Source of the DNA: Candidatus Pacearchaeota archaeon
GTDB taxonomy: Archaea; Nanoarchaeota; Nanoarchaeia; Pacearchaeales; GW2011-AR1
Assembly: GCA_002686195.1 (NCBI GenBank)
Contig: NZAS01000197.1
Location: 1-13,400, forward strand
Reading direction: 5' to 3'
DNA: 13,400 nucleotides
In this document: positions 1 through 6,985 of the stretch, one piece after another
Position numbering within the stretch: the stretch's first letter is position 1
How the letters are laid out: each line of letters begins with the position of its first letter
Made by a program: the position numbers and the translations under genes
Notes under the pieces: model-generated
The model's input: the letters and a program-made list of their open reading frames with translations, nothing else
Database searches by the model: none
Told to the model about the DNA's origin: nothing

Positions 1-134
1 CCTTGATGAAGTCTCAACACCCCTCCAATATCAAATATCACTGCTTCAATTTTCAGATCATCTCCACCCATTTTATCCTTTCCCTTCCTCAAATCTTTTT
101 TCTTCTTCAACTTAGCCTTCTTTTTTACAACCAT
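1..134 (-). CDS. HAD-superfamily hydrolase, N-terminal part only
   Basis: Reading leftwards from an ATG at 134, the frame stays open to the window edge and gives about 44 residues. A lysine-rich leader is followed by the segment EAVIFDIGGVL, the HAD motif I (hhhDxGGVL) in which the Asp is normally the phosphoryl-accepting nucleophile. Haloacid dehalogenase-like hydrolases are typically phosphatases or phosphoglucomutase-like enzymes acting on small molecules; the substrate cannot be told from this fragment. The start lies 14 bases after the GTPase stop on the same strand, so the two are probably co-transcribed. No good Shine-Dalgarno sequence precedes 134. A second in-frame ATG at 71, just before the motif, would remove the basic leader, so the true start is uncertain. 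The rest of the gene lies outside the window. Confidence 0.72.
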   Translation of the reverse strand, partial: MVVKKKAKLKKKKDLRKGKDKMGGDDLKIEAVIFDIGGVLRLHQ

Positions 135-148
135 TTAAATCTTTCAAT

Positions 149-1027
149 CTACAACTTCAATCTCCCCTGCTGCCAATCCCTAACAATCACTCCAGCCGTC
201 CTATGCTCATCAACCACATCACCCTTAGTAACAAAACCTTTCTTCCTCCCTATCATCTCACTAATATCATTTACATTAACATCTCCATCTCCAATCTCAA
301 TCCCATAAAACTCCTCAAAACTCTTTCTATTATTTTTAATAAACAAGCCTATCACAGCATCACTAACCAACTCAGGATTCCTAAGCCTTTCTGTATCCTT
401 AGCCCCTATTAAACCATATCTAACTTCATCATCTACAAATTCTTTAGAATTTGGAGAGACAGGAGACTTGTCTCCTGTATCTTTAATCAATGGAATAACT
501 CCCGGACTGTCAATCAATTTAATTTCATTAGTTGCCTTAACCCAATGAATCCCATGAGTCGTCCCAGATTTCTTACTGACCTTAACCTTAGTCTTATGGG
601 CAAGAGCATTAATCAAACTAGACTTTCCAGAATTAGGATAACCCAAAACTCCAACCACAATATCTCCCTTAGCCTCCCTATACTTCAACTTAGGATCTCC
701 AACTTTCCTAACAGTCTGCTCCCTCTTCCCATGCTCCTTAAAAACTTTCTTAATAGCACTATACAAAATTCTCATACTCCTTCTATCTTTAGCCGAAACA
801 AAAACAACCTCTCCCATCTTGCGAAGTTTCTCAACCTGATTCTTCAAACCCTTCTTACTAACCAAATCACTTTTATTAACTACAAAAATAAACGGCCTCC
901 CAATCTCCTTAATTATCTCCTCGACCTTATCATTCCTCGAAAGCTCAACTAATCTAGCATCCAAAATCTCAAGCACAAGATCAGATTCCTTCACAATTCT
1001 CCTAATCACATCCCAATAAGCTTCCAT
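149..1027 (-). CDS. Circularly permuted GTPase, YlqF/RbgA-NOG2-like (ribosome assembly)
   Basis: A 292-residue GTPase with its G motifs in permuted order: G4 NKSD at 51-54, G5 SAK at 78-80, then G1 GYPNSGKSS at 129-137, a G2-region Thr in GTTHG near 155-159, and G3 DSPG at 173-176. The DAR motif at 23-25 (DARLVELSRN) matches the DARIPxSxRN signature of the YlqF/NOG2 family. Members usually act as assembly factors for the large ribosomal subunit, switching on GTP hydrolysis in the cytoplasm. The C-terminal part (about 180-292) lacks a domain I can name, but it has the length expected of the small prokaryotic members. The start is fixed by a TATA box about 26 bases upstream, which suggests a leaderless transcript. 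The family is certain; the exact orthology, and therefore a gene name, is not. Confidence 0.9.
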   Translation of the reverse strand: MEAYWDVIRRIVKESDLVLEILDARLVELSRNDKVEEIIKEIGRPFIFVVNKSDLVSKKGLKNQVEKLRKMGEVVFVSAKDRRSMRILYSAIKKVFKEHGKREQTVRKVGDPKLKYREAKGDIVVGVLGYPNSGKSSLINALAHKTKVKVSKKSGTTHGIHWVKATNEIKLIDSPGVIPLIKDTGDKSPVSPNSKEFVDDEVRYGLIGAKDTERLRNPELVSDAVIGLFIKNNRKSFEEFYGIEIGDGDVNVNDISEMIGRKKGFVTKGDVVDEHRTAGVIVRDWQQGRLKL

Positions 1028-1048
1028 AAAATTAACAATTAAAACCCG

Positions 1049-1064
1049 CTTTTATAGTTTTTGA
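1049..1064 (-). promoter_or_regulatory. Archaeal promoter (BRE/TATA) of the GTPase gene
   Basis: On the minus strand an A-rich BRE-like run precedes CTATAAAAG (1049-1057). The box centre is about 26 bases before the ATG at 1027, so transcription should begin at or next to the start codon, giving a leaderless mRNA. Confidence 0.55.
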
Positions 1065-1143
1065 ATTTACAAATCAAACCTCAAACACAATTTTTGTAAG
1101 TCATGAAAATTATGAAGAAAATATGGACGAGTCAACAACTTAT

Positions 1144-1149
1144 AAAAAA
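1144..1149 (-). terminator. Possible oligo-T terminator after the MscS gene
   Basis: On the minus strand a run of six T lies 11 bases beyond the channel gene's stop codon. Archaeal termination often needs only such a T tract. There is no strong hairpin, and the run is short for an AT-rich genome. Confidence 0.25.
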
Positions 1150-1160
1150 TATCAAGACCA

Positions 1161-2057
1161 TTAAGATTGAATTCTATTCCGATATTTTTTTGGGACTGAT
1201 TTTTTATCTTTCAAAATAACATCTAGATGAGGATAAGCAATATTTACTGCTCTAGTTTTCTTAACATTTCTAAAGATCTCCTGAGTTATCCTACTAGAAT
1301 ACTCGGGCAACTTTATCGCTGGAGATAAATACCTAACAGAAACTTGAATTCCATTATCTTGAAAGTAGGTTCTCACATATGGTTGTTTAGACATTTTCTC
1401 CAAATAAGGTTTCAATTCTTTTTTCGCTGCATCTCCAACAATCTTTATCGCCTTATTCAAATCACTCTCAAAAGTTATAAGTAAAATTACCTGATCCAAA
1501 ATAAAATCATCTTGCGAAGTATAGTTAACAATATTTTTCTCAAACAAAGTAGAGTTAGGAACCAAAATAATTCTCCCCGAGTTTTCTTCCCCTCCAACAA
1601 CTCCTCCTAACTCGTTCAAAAAGATATGTGTCAAACTAATATCGATAACATCTCCCTTAACCCCTCCAATTATTACCCTATCTCCAATTTCAAACGGCCT
1701 CCTTATCACCACCATAATCCAAGCTGCAATCCCTGTAATCGGTTTTTGCAAAGCCCACCCCAGCGCCGCAGAAAATAATCCCAACCCCAACCCCAGCCCA
1801 GCCCAAGAATCCTCATAAGAAGAAATAGCAAAAATAACCAAGATAATAAAAATAGACACCCTCAAAACCTTAGAAAATATTTCCACATTAGACTTCTGTT
1901 TTTTCCTCCTAACCCTCTTCATCAAAATCCCCCTTATCAATGAAACCACAAAATTCAAAAATAAAAACAAAACCACAACAGCAACAATAGTCCTAACATA
2001 AGGATAATCCGAACCAAAATTCACAACACTCTCTATCACACTCTTCCAATCTACCAT
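1161..2057 (-). CDS. MscS-family small-conductance mechanosensitive channel
   Basis: A 298-residue membrane protein with the classic MscS layout. Hydrophobic segments at about 20-42 and 61-80 are TM1 and TM2. A Gly/Ala-rich pore helix TM3 follows at about 87-115 (GLGLGLFSAALGWALQKP), then the beta domain with RRPFEIGDRVIIGG at 119-132 and PNSTLFEKNIVNYT at 167-180, and an alpha/beta C-terminal domain. The family forms homoheptamers in the cytoplasmic membrane that open under membrane tension and release solutes during hypo-osmotic shock. The length is close to that of the short bacterial and archaeal MscS proteins. The gene stands alone, divergent from the cassette to its right, and its TATA box sits about 26 bases before the ATG, which suggests a leaderless mRNA. 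No oddities were seen. Confidence 0.93.
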   Translation of the reverse strand: MVDWKSVIESVVNFGSDYPYVRTIVAVVVLFLFLNFVVSLIRGILMKRVRRKKQKSNVEIFSKVLRVSIFIILVIFAISSYEDSWAGLGLGLGLFSAALGWALQKPITGIAAWIMVVIRRPFEIGDRVIIGGVKGDVIDISLTHIFLNELGGVVGGEENSGRIILVPNSTLFEKNIVNYTSQDDFILDQVILLITFESDLNKAIKIVGDAAKKELKPYLEKMSKQPYVRTYFQDNGIQVSVRYLSPAIKLPEYSSRITQEIFRNVKKTRAVNIAYPHLDVILKDKKSVPKKYRNRIQS

Positions 2058-2078
2058 TACTAAATGAAAACAATCACG

Positions 2079-2094
2079 TTTAAATATCTTAGCT
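2079..2094 (-). promoter_or_regulatory. Archaeal promoter of the MscS gene
   Basis: The minus strand reads GATATTTAAA at 2079-2088, preceded by a purine-containing BRE-like stretch. The box centre is about 26 bases from the ATG at 2057, matching a leaderless start. Confidence 0.5.
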
Positions 2095-2228
2095 TTTTTA
2101 TCTCAGTAATGCTCATGGAAAACACCGGAAGAAACATGGCTCAATTTATCTTTTCCGAATCAAACCAATAAACTTCAAAAATAAAGATATTATAAAAATA
2201 AATTAATCTATTTCTCAATCACAGGTAG

Positions 2229-2256
2229 TATGTTATAATTCTATAGTAATAACATA
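2229..2256. repeat. Perfect 8-bp inverted repeat upstream of the cassette promoter
   Basis: TATGTTAT at 2229-2236 and ATAACATA at 2249-2256 are exact reverse complements separated by 12 bases. The repeat ends only a few bases before the BRE/TATA of the RHH gene. RHH dimers bind short symmetric sites, so this is a candidate operator or activator site. In such AT-rich DNA some palindromes are expected by chance. Confidence 0.45.
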
Positions 2257-2258
2257 AT

Positions 2259-2273
2259 AGAAAGCTTTAAATA
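2259..2273 (+). promoter_or_regulatory. Archaeal promoter of the RHH-helicase cassette
   Basis: A BRE-like AGAAAG is followed by CTTTAAATA (TATA box 2265-2273). Transcription would start near 2295, leaving a leader of about 25 bases before the ATG at 2320. No promoter of comparable quality was seen between the next three genes. Confidence 0.6.
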
Positions 2274-2295
2274 CTATTTCTCGTATTTCATCCCA

Positions 2296-2308
2296 CCAAG
2301 TCCCTTGG
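2296..2308. promoter_or_regulatory. Candidate operator palindrome CCAAG-TCC-CTTGG
   Basis: A perfect 5-bp inverted repeat with a 3-base centre lies where transcription should start (TATA box centre plus about 26). It is GC-rich against its surroundings. Binding by the RHH protein encoded immediately downstream would block initiation and give autoregulation; this is inferred from position and symmetry only. Confidence 0.4.
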
Positions 2309-2319
2309 AATCAGAGTAT

Positions 2320-2460
2320 ATGAAAGAGAAATTAAGTGTAACAGTAGACAAAGAAACGATCGCAAGAATAAATGAAATTATGCAAACCGACTTCTTCCGA
2401 AATAAATCTCACCTAGTAGAACTTGCGATTAAGCGATATCTTAAGGAGGTTAAAAAATGA
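2320..2460 (+). CDS. Ribbon-helix-helix (CopG/MetJ-Arc type) transcriptional regulator
   Basis: A 46-residue protein with the compact RHH fold pattern. An N-terminal strand KLSVTVDKE (residues 4-12) is followed by helix A at about 13-26 and helix B from about 29 (NKSHLVELAIKRYLKE). RHH proteins dimerise, and the paired strands enter the DNA major groove; they commonly act as autorepressors, antitoxins or plasmid copy-control proteins. The stop overlaps the next gene's start (ATGA), and the helicase's strong ribosome-binding site AAGGAGGT (2443-2450) lies inside this coding region, so the two are translationally coupled. Two inverted repeats in its promoter region are natural candidate targets. 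No toxin follows, so an antitoxin role is less likely than control of the cassette. The start is the only ATG that gives a complete fold. Confidence 0.85.
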   Translation: MKEKLSVTVDKETIARINEIMQTDFFRNKSHLVELAIKRYLKEVKK

Positions 2461-4817
2461 TAGCTAAATCCAAGTCTAAGAAAGAAGATTCTAATGGGAT
2501 GAAAGATAGACTTCTTGGTAAGGTAGCACAAACACTTGAAGGATATTTGGATTTTTATGATAAAATTACTCAAGATACTGAACCAGGTTGGCCAACTTGG
2601 AGTCAGTCAATGAGGATGAAGGCTCTGATGGATAATAGAAGATTGCTAGTTGCTGATGATACTGGAGTAAATGGTAAAACTTTTACGGCGGTTGGTAGTA
2701 AACTGGCTTTGGACAAATATGAAGGAGTCAGACATCCAACACTCGTAATTTCACCAAATTCTGGGTTATTGAATGCTTGGTCTCCTAATGAGATTAATAG
2801 ATATGCTTCAATAATGAATATGCCAGATCAAAAAACTGCGACTATTGAACAATATAGAGATTTAAGTAAAATTACTCCCGAAACTGATTTTGCTGTTTTG
2901 AATTGGGAGAAACTTTCAGTTAGAGAAGATGATGCAAGATGGGGAAAATTGGAAAATGCAATAGATACCCTAAATCCTGCAATTACAGTTCTTGATGAGT
3001 GCCATAGTGCCAAAGGAGTTAATTCTTTGAGAGGTAAAACTATGCAGAGAATTACTCAGAGAATAAATGGAGATAGGTTATTGCTTTTATCTGCAACACC
3101 GATTCCAAATAAATATAGGGACTTAGGTATGATTTTCCATATGCTTGATCCGGTTAAATATCCTAATCCAACTATGTTTACTCATACTCCTCCTGAAGTT
3201 ATGAAAGAACTATTAGATAGACAATCATGGTTTAGATTAACAAGGCACGATTTGAAAGAGGAAATAGGATTGCCTGATTTTTATGAAAAAGAAATTCCTG
3301 TAAACCTTTCAGATGAAGAAGCTGAAATTTATTTTAAGGGATGGGCCGATTGTGTAACATTAGGGCAAGGATTGACAGAATTGAGAAAAACACTTTATAA
3401 TCCTGCATTATCAAAATATGGGGCTAGATTTAAAGGAAGGAGTTCAAAGCTTGAAGCAATAGCAGAGTATGTTGATCAGCAAGTTGCAGCAGGAGAAAAA
3501 GTAATCATAAAAACAAATTATGTTACTAATGTGCTTGATGATATTGTAGAAGCCGTGGGACATGATCCACTTGTCGTGGTAGGAGATACTGCTAGGGAAG
3601 ATCGAAATTCATTATATTGGCAATTTAAAAACAATCCAAAGAAACCTGTTCTTATTGTTTCATCAGTAGGAGAAGAGAGTGTTGACTTAACAACTGGAGA
3701 TACTCCTCTAACATTAGTGCCTTATGAACCTGAAATTAATCCACGAGAGTTTAATCAATTTTCAGGAAGGGGATATAGAAGGCATCAAAGAGCGCCTGTT
3801 ACTCATGCAACTTTTGTAACACAAAGTGAAACCCTTAATCAAATGATGATAGGTTATTTGCAAAATTTAGCTGAAGAGCATGGAATTAAAGTTCCTAAGA
3901 AATTCAAACCAAGAACTATAGATGTAGATATGTTGGGAATGAGGAGAGCAAAAGATAGTATTGTAAACAAAATTTATGGAGGAGATAAGATTACTAAAAA
4001 GGAAGAAAGTGTTTATGATGTTGGGGAAGTCGATAGGGCTGTTACACATTTAGAAGGATTGGTGAAACCAAGTACATTCAAAAATATGCAACCATTTGAA
4101 CTTTCTTCATTAATTCAAACAAGATGGAGAAATTTAGGAGAAGAACAGTTTGAATCTCTAGTTTCAAGTAAGGGATGGAAGAAATGGAGAAATCTTTATG
4201 AAGATGGCTGGAATGGTAGTGCAAGCCAGGCCACTAACGTTTTGCTAGGATCATTAGTTGATAAGGTAGCAGATTCATTAGAATATGAGCCAGTAATAGT
4301 TAGTGTTGGTGATGGACGTGCTTATTTCTCACGAGCATCAGGCAGAGGATCAGTTGGAATAGATATTGATAAAAAGTGGCTTGAGCAAGGAAAACGTGAT
4401 TGTGAAAAAAAGAAAATTCCATATGAATTTATTCATGCTTCCGCAACAGACACAACTCTTCCGGAAAATTTTGCCGATGTGTTAGTTAACGCATATTCTA
4501 TATTTTATTTAGGACAAGATGAAGAGAGAAATGAAGTTGAATCAGCAGTTGTTGAGTCTAATAGAATTTTAAAGGATGGCGGGAGATTAATGCTTGCCTT
4601 ACCATGCAGTCTTGATGATAAAATTATAGGCAGATTTGGAAGTAACTTAGAAGAATATGGGTTTAAAGAAGCAACTTATTTAAGTCCTAAACAAACAAAA
4701 AACAATGGAATGAAAAATGGTGTGCATATTTTGAGTTATCAGAAGGTGGATGATGTTAGTGAGCCACTTGGGCATGATCTTTCTTTTTACCTGAATAGGG
4801 AGGTTTTTGTTGGATAG
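2457..4817 (+). CDS. SNF2-type SF2 helicase fused to a class I SAM methyltransferase
   Basis: A 786-residue two-part protein. The N-terminal part is an SNF2-like ATPase: motif I ADDTGVNGKT (66-75), Ia LVISPNSGLLNAW (96-108), II DECH (180-183), III SATP (212-215), a second RecA domain with motif V near 400-411 and motif VI QFSGRGYRRHQR (434-445). Motif I has one residue more than the usual ADEMGLGKT. A linker (about 480-610) leads to a Rossmann methyltransferase: SAM loop VSVGDGR (615-621), acidic strand end GIDID (634-638), NRILKDGGRLMLALP (702-716). It lacks the [DNS]PP[YF] motif of DNA amino-methyltransferases and resembles the Methyltransf_11 type, so the methylated substrate is unknown. 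No nuclease motif was found. It probably translocates on or remodels duplex DNA. The start is set by AAGGAGGT six bases upstream, overlapping the RHH stop; the next gene follows after one base. Confidence 0.9.
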   Translation: MIAKSKSKKEDSNGMKDRLLGKVAQTLEGYLDFYDKITQDTEPGWPTWSQSMRMKALMDNRRLLVADDTGVNGKTFTAVGSKLALDKYEGVRHPTLVISPNSGLLNAWSPNEINRYASIMNMPDQKTATIEQYRDLSKITPETDFAVLNWEKLSVREDDARWGKLENAIDTLNPAITVLDECHSAKGVNSLRGKTMQRITQRINGDRLLLLSATPIPNKYRDLGMIFHMLDPVKYPNPTMFTHTPPEVMKELLDRQSWFRLTRHDLKEEIGLPDFYEKEIPVNLSDEEAEIYFKGWADCVTLGQGLTELRKTLYNPALSKYGARFKGRSSKLEAIAEYVDQQVAAGEKVIIKTNYVTNVLDDIVEAVGHDPLVVVGDTAREDRNSLYWQFKNNPKKPVLIVSSVGEESVDLTTGDTPLTLVPYEPEINPREFNQFSGRGYRRHQRAPVTHATFVTQSETLNQMMIGYLQNLAEEHGIKVPKKFKPRTIDVDMLGMRRAKDSIVNKIYGGDKITKKEESVYDVGEVDRAVTHLEGLVKPSTFKNMQPFELSSLIQTRWRNLGEEQFESLVSSKGWKKWRNLYEDGWNGSASQATNVLLGSLVDKVADSLEYEPVIVSVGDGRAYFSRASGRGSVGIDIDKKWLEQGKRDCEKKKIPYEFIHASATDTTLPENFADVLVNAYSIFYLGQDEERNEVESAVVESNRILKDGGRLMLALPCSLDDKIIGRFGSNLEEYGFKEATYLSPKQTKNNGMKNGVHILSYQKVDDVSEPLGHDLSFYLNREVFVG

Positions 4818-4818
4818 G

Positions 4819-6984
4819 ATGGAAAAAGATACATTGGAAGAATTAAATCAGTCTTTTTCATCTTTAAAAAGCTCATTTTCAAAAAGAGTTAGAAATGAAA
4901 TTAGTTGGAATGGGGCAGATCCAAAAGAATTAGCATATAAGGTACATAAAAGAACAGGAATTTCTGAATCAACAATATATGAAAAGATAGATAATACTAG
5001 ATACAGAGATCCAGAAGGATTATTTCCTTGGCAATATAAATTTAGAGATAATGAAAAAACTCTGGTACTTCCTAGAAAAAATAAAAGAGTGACTGGACAA
5101 GTAGGTGCTATATTGCATGAACTAGGAGTTCCAGAAGAGGATCCATTAATTCAACAGATGCGTGATCATTATGGCAATTTTGAATACCCTCCAAGAATAC
5201 CCTCCAACAGAAGTTTAGGGGATAAATCTAGGATAGAAAATGATATTGATCTAACAGATCCAAAATATCTTGATGACTATTTATTATTCATTAGAGATTT
5301 AAATAGTTCCCAGGGTTTCGGATTAGAATTCCAGTACGAAAGTGATCCTGATGAATATAATCAATATTTTAGGACAGCGATAGCTAAAAAGATAAAAGAT
5401 AACGAGTCTCTGTCCCTTTTTGTTAATATTGAATACGATGGGTGGAAAGATGTTCCTGGTACACAAAATACCGTTATAAATCGTTATCCTAAAGGTTTTG
5501 CGGATTTTGTAGAAAGGAGAGGAAGCATAGGTTCTATGAGTTTAAATGATGTAACATTCGAATCTACTTCTATTAGTGATTTTAAAAGATATAGAAAAAA
5601 GATTAGATCTTTAGTAGATATTTGTAGACATAGTGATTGTTCTAAAGAAGAATATGGAGGTCAAGAGTCTATTGCTGCTATATCTATTGAGAGAGATAAA
5701 GATGGTAAGTATAAGATAGATAATGTTACGTTTAGCGAACTTAAAATTGAAAATGGAGTGGTTCCTTTTGAAGATGATTTCAAAGATATTGCTAAGTTTT
5801 ATACAGAAGGAGAAAGAGAGGATTTTAGACCTCATTTGCATAGAATGTTTGAAATCTTTTCTAGAATGCCTAAAATGAAATGGCATGATCCTGGAATATA
5901 TTATAGACCAAGAATTCCAGCCCAAGCAAAAGATACTGATGTTTCTTCGCAAAAAGGATTCTTAGCTATTGATCCAATGGAGTTTACCAGAGAAAAAGCC
6001 AAGGAGCTAGGTATAAATCTTACATGGAAAAACCCAGGAAGACATAGTCCTTCTGAACTACTTAAGGGTTGGGGCTGGATTTATGAAGCATTTGTAGAAA
6101 GTGGGGGCAGATTATTGAGTTTTTATTTACATGGGAATAGAAATAATGAGAAATTTGTTGATTTTGTAAAAAAAGTAAGAAGAAAAGGGAAGGCGATTGG
6201 AAAATTCAATCTTGATAGGGGTAAAATGGAAGATTTTGGTGAGCATCTTGAAGACATAGTTTTTGATTTAGAATTTGACGGAGATAGTGAGTGTTTATCG
6301 AGAAGAGGTCCTGAAGAACATTATAATGATCCAACTATGGCAGTTTATGTTAAAAAAAATAGTGAAGGATTTTGTTTGGATAGATTAAAATTGACGACCG
6401 CTTATCACGATGATCAAAGTTTAGAAGAACTTGATTGGAATAAAAAGCAGTTTGATATTGAGGGAATTGGATCAATAGTAAACTCCGGAGATTTCAGACC
6501 ATTTCTGCATAGAGCTCTTGAAGCATATGCTGAAATTCCTAGGAATGAATGGCATAACCCCCTAATTTATTCCGAGTCTTTTGATATACAAGCTTTAGAT
6601 TCTGTAGTAAATCAAACAGTAGAAACATTATTTACAGGAGAAGAAAGAATAGCCTTAGAAAATAAATTGGAAACAGCTAGATTAAGAATGAGAAAAGGAT
6701 GGGCAAGTATACCTAAGTTAAGTATTGGGGCAGTAAAACTTCCAACACCTGGGCAGAAAAATGTAAGGGATGATTCTTTCGTAACAGAAGCCGCTCCATT
6801 TTTTATTGAATATATGTCGGCCTTAGGAATAATGGATGAAGCAGAAGCAGAAGAAGTTATGGCTAGAAAATTAACTAATTATTTTGTTCATCATGGAGGA
6901 TTTCAGTTGAATCAGGATAGGGCAAGACAAATTGTTGGACAGTTGAGGGAAAAGGATAAACAAGTTTTGGAGGGGGTTGCTTAG
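4819..6984 (+). CDS. Large modular protein A of the cassette, family not recognised
   Basis: 721 residues, apparently soluble, with no signal peptide or membrane segment. A possible helix-turn-helix lies at about 35-62 (DPKELAYKVHKRTGISES). Two divergent modules follow at about 147-362 and 385-584. Each begins DP plus hydrophobic residues and closes with a related motif (EDFRPHLHR near 334, GDFRPFLHR near 557), an HD or HN pair and a final IY. Residues 596-721 form a constant domain, roughly two thirds identical by eye to the end of the next protein, including MRKGWAS and KLPTPGQ. The modular plan suggests binding or adaptor work alongside the helicase; no catalytic motif could be identified. 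The ATG follows the helicase stop after one base (TAG-G-ATG). In-frame TTG codons at 4807 and 4810 lie closer to the ribosome-binding site (4797-4804), so the start could be three or four codons earlier. Confidence 0.8.
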   Translation: MEKDTLEELNQSFSSLKSSFSKRVRNEISWNGADPKELAYKVHKRTGISESTIYEKIDNTRYRDPEGLFPWQYKFRDNEKTLVLPRKNKRVTGQVGAILHELGVPEEDPLIQQMRDHYGNFEYPPRIPSNRSLGDKSRIENDIDLTDPKYLDDYLLFIRDLNSSQGFGLEFQYESDPDEYNQYFRTAIAKKIKDNESLSLFVNIEYDGWKDVPGTQNTVINRYPKGFADFVERRGSIGSMSLNDVTFESTSISDFKRYRKKIRSLVDICRHSDCSKEEYGGQESIAAISIERDKDGKYKIDNVTFSELKIENGVVPFEDDFKDIAKFYTEGEREDFRPHLHRMFEIFSRMPKMKWHDPGIYYRPRIPAQAKDTDVSSQKGFLAIDPMEFTREKAKELGINLTWKNPGRHSPSELLKGWGWIYEAFVESGGRLLSFYLHGNRNNEKFVDFVKKVRRKGKAIGKFNLDRGKMEDFGEHLEDIVFDLEFDGDSECLSRRGPEEHYNDPTMAVYVKKNSEGFCLDRLKLTTAYHDDQSLEELDWNKKQFDIEGIGSIVNSGDFRPFLHRALEAYAEIPRNEWHNPLIYSESFDIQALDSVVNQTVETLFTGEERIALENKLETARLRMRKGWASIPKLSIGAVKLPTPGQKNVRDDSFVTEAAPFFIEYMSALGIMDEAEAEEVMARKLTNYFVHHGGFQLNQDRARQIVGQLREKDKQVLEGVA

Positions 6985-6985
6985 G

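Noticed and set aside
3..952. Plus-strand open frames opposite the HAD and GTPase genes
   Set aside because: They are low-complexity translations antisense to genes with clear conserved motifs.
2109..2171. A 20-codon open frame in the gap between the MscS gene and the cassette
   Set aside because: There is no ribosome-binding site and no recognisable sequence; open frames this short are expected by chance in a non-coding gap.
2320..2460. The RHH protein as the antitoxin of a toxin-antitoxin pair
   Set aside because: The gene that follows is a large helicase-methyltransferase, not a small toxin, and no toxin frame lies on either side.
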